The notes below the pieces were generated by a model. The model searched no databases. It saw only the letters and a list, made by a program, of their open reading frames with translations, and was not told the origin of the DNA. A stretch of DNA of 6,309 nucleotides from Desulfobacterales bacterium (lineage in GTDB: Bacteria > Desulfobacterota > Desulfobacteria > Desulfobacterales > DAOWNP01): positions 1 through 6,309 of the forward strand of contig JASFBI010000123.1 of NCBI GenBank assembly GCA_030149595.1, given 5' to 3'. The translations under genes were made by a program, and so were the position numbers. Shown in pieces: positions 5,315 to 6,309 of the stretch (positions are counted from its first letter, which is position 1; each line of letters starts with the position of its first letter).

Positions 5315-5866
5315 ATGAAAAAAATTATTTATGCATTAGTTATTGTATTTTCAATATTAACAACATCTGGTTTTGTTTTTGGAGAGACATATAAAATAGG
5401 AGTTGGAGATGTATTGGGAATTTCTGTGTGGAAAGATGACAGTTTGAATCATAAAATTGTGGTTCCTCCAGACGGGATTATAGCTTTTCCTTTAATAGGA
5501 GCTGTTAATGTTAACAATATGACAGTAAGAGGTCTAAGGAGAATATTAACCAAGCATCTTTCTGAATATTTACCAGATGTAACTGTTACGGTTATGCTCT
5601 TAAATATTAACAGTTTAAAGGCGTATGTAATTGGCAAGGTAAATAAACCCGGCATGTTTGATATTACTATGGATACATCTGTTATACAGATTCTTGCCAT
5701 GGCAGGAGGACTAAATCCTTTTGCATCGGAAACCCGTATTAATATTTTACGCAGGCAAAAAAAGAGTACCATAAAAATACCTTTTAATTATAAACGGGTG
5801 GTAAAAGGTGAACAGCTTAAACAGAATATTATTTTAAAAAAAGGAGATGTGGTTGTAGTACCATAA
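5315..5866 (+). CDS. Wza-type polysaccharide export protein (Poly_export / SLBB), short PEP-CTERM-like form
   Basis: From ATG 5315 it has 183 residues. A signal peptide (about 1-23, two Lys then a hydrophobic core, possible cleavage after VFG) has no lipobox cysteine. The Poly_export domain follows: ETYKIGVGDVLGISVWKDD, then VVPPDGIIAFPLIGAV. An SLBB-like part contains YVIGKVNKPG and IQILAMAGGLNPFA, and the protein ends in KKGDVVVVP. Such proteins form the periplasmic/outer-membrane channel that exports polysaccharide. The length without a long C-terminal helix resembles the family associated with PEP-CTERM/exosortase clusters. An in-frame ATG at 5300 would add five residues (MKRIF), but the Shine-Dalgarno and signal-peptide shape favour 5315. 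It is preceded by element B and is probably the first gene of an export block with the downstream beta-barrel gene. Confidence 0.9.
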   Translation: MKKIIYALVIVFSILTTSGFVFGETYKIGVGDVLGISVWKDDSLNHKIVVPPDGIIAFPLIGAVNVNNMTVRGLRRILTKHLSEYLPDVTVTVMLLNINSLKAYVIGKVNKPGMFDITMDTSVIQILAMAGGLNPFASETRINILRRQKKSTIKIPFNYKRVVKGEQLKQNIILKKGDVVVVP

Positions 5867-5959
5867 AGTTGTAATAAAGAGAATAGGCAGGTTGTTACAG
5901 AACTAAACAAAATATTTTTTATAAACATTATATAGTACAATTTTTTGTAATAGACAGAC

Positions 5960-5965
5960 TATAAT
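5960..5965 (+). promoter_or_regulatory. Possible -10 box TATAAT upstream of the beta-barrel gene
   Basis: A perfect TATAAT occurs in the 180-nt very AT-rich gap between the export gene and the next gene. No good -35 box is seen 16-18 nt upstream; TTGTAA at 5945-5950 is too close. In sequence this AT-rich such a match is weak evidence. No clear intrinsic terminator is seen after the export gene. Confidence 0.2.
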
Positions 5966-6046
5966 AGTATATAAAATTTTAAAATCTGAATCATGTAATA
6001 GTTTGTCAAAATTTTATAGTATTTTTAAATTTTAAGGTTGTGATAT

Positions 6047-6309
6047 ATGGGAAAATTAAAACAAAACAGTTTTATTTTTTATTTTTTATTTTTTATTCTA
6101 TTTACTGGTTTATTGCCGGTAGAGGTTTTATCCGAACAATTTTCAATAGATACATCGCTAAAACTAAAAGCTGAAGATAATGATAATGTTTTTTTTGAAA
6201 GCATTGATAAAACGCATGATGCAATTTTTATAGTTACTCCAGGCTTGTCTTTTAACTATTCAACAGAACTTTTTGCAGTTAAATTAGAATCTTTACTGGA
6301 TTTTAAAAG
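6047..6309 (+). CDS. Probable outer-membrane beta-barrel protein of the polysaccharide cluster, N-terminal part (partial)
   Basis: From ATG 6047 the frame stays open for 87 codons to the window edge. A signal peptide (about residues 1-29) has Lys3/Lys5, a very hydrophobic core (FIFYFLFFILFTGLL) and a likely cleavage after VLS. The mature part begins EQFSIDTSLKLKAEDNDNVF and continues with a strand-like pattern (IFIVTPGLSFNYSTELFAVKLES). This resembles the start of large beta-barrel proteins found beside short Wza-type export genes, in which PxLxF and alternating hydrophobic residues begin the first strands. An AAGG (6034-6037) lies 9 nt upstream. The barrel assignment is inferred from the first 87 residues and context. 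The signal-peptide codons contain a heptanucleotide repeat. Confidence 0.6.
   Translation, partial: MGKLKQNSFIFYFLFFILFTGLLPVEVLSEQFSIDTSLKLKAEDNDNVFFESIDKTHDAIFIVTPGLSFNYSTELFAVKLESLLDFK
6070..6097 (+). repeat. Heptanucleotide tandem repeat (ATTTTTT) in signal-peptide coding sequence
   Basis: Three perfect copies of ATTTTTT (6074-6094) are flanked by partial copies, TTTT before and ATT after. They encode part of the hydrophobic core of the signal peptide of the beta-barrel gene. The unit length is not a multiple of three, so gain or loss of one copy would shift the frame. Confidence 0.7.

Noticed and set aside
5449..5772. Open frame of about 107 codons on the - strand inside the export gene.
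   Set aside because: It lies fully antisense to a well-supported conserved gene, lacks a recognisable domain and is explained by codon composition of the + strand gene.
1..6309. CRISPR arrays, tRNA or rRNA genes, insertion sequences, integrase or attachment sites.
   Set aside because: I saw no regularly spaced repeats, no cloverleaf-like segments, no transposase or integrase-like frames and no flanking target duplications.

Overview
The window is a piece of a surface-polysaccharide (exopolysaccharide) gene cluster from an AT-rich, Gram-negative bacterium. The Gram-negative call rests on a Wza-type polysaccharide export protein followed by the start of a secreted, probably outer-membrane beta-barrel protein. 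The short (183-residue) export protein without a lipobox resembles those of PEP-CTERM/exosortase-type clusters. A Desulfobacterota-like host is only a guess. All supported genes are on the + strand.

Layout. Bases 1-51 are the last 16 codons of an MBOAT O-acyltransferase. A membrane-anchored SGNH-fold protein (63-1004) follows, its usual partner in polysaccharide O-acetylation. A 146-nt gap (1005-1150) holds a weak hairpin, an inverted repeat and copy A of a GC-rich element. Next is a tight run of genes with 2-5 nt gaps: a membrane-anchored nucleotidyltransferase-fold gene broken into two frames (1151-1378 and 1426-1860), a GT4 glycosyltransferase (1864-2997), a thymidylate-kinase-like P-loop kinase (3000-3641), and two GT2 glycosyltransferases (3644-4474, 4480-5229). 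An 85-nt gap carries copy B of the GC-rich element. It is followed by the export gene (start best placed at 5315), a 180-nt very AT-rich gap, and the 5' end of the beta-barrel gene (6047 to the window edge).

How it works together (inference). The glycosyltransferases build a repeat unit. The kinase and the nucleotidyltransferase may activate or decorate a precursor. The MBOAT/SGNH pair acylates the glycan, and the export protein with the beta-barrel protein carries it through the periplasm and outer membrane.

The most unusual signals are outside or between the genes. (1) An approximately 41-nt GC-rich element occurs twice, each copy about 30 nt upstream of the first gene of a transcription block. 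It can form a pseudoknot or a competing hairpin, so it may be an undescribed cis-acting RNA or antitermination element of this cluster. (2) The nucleotidyltransferase gene is split exactly at U-UUU-UUA followed directly by UAG, a classic -1 slippery heptamer. (3) Unstable simple repeats sit at the 5' ends of two surface-glycan genes: A14 just after the start of the nucleotidyltransferase gene, and a heptanucleotide repeat in the beta-barrel signal peptide. They are candidates for phase variation or transcriptional slippage.
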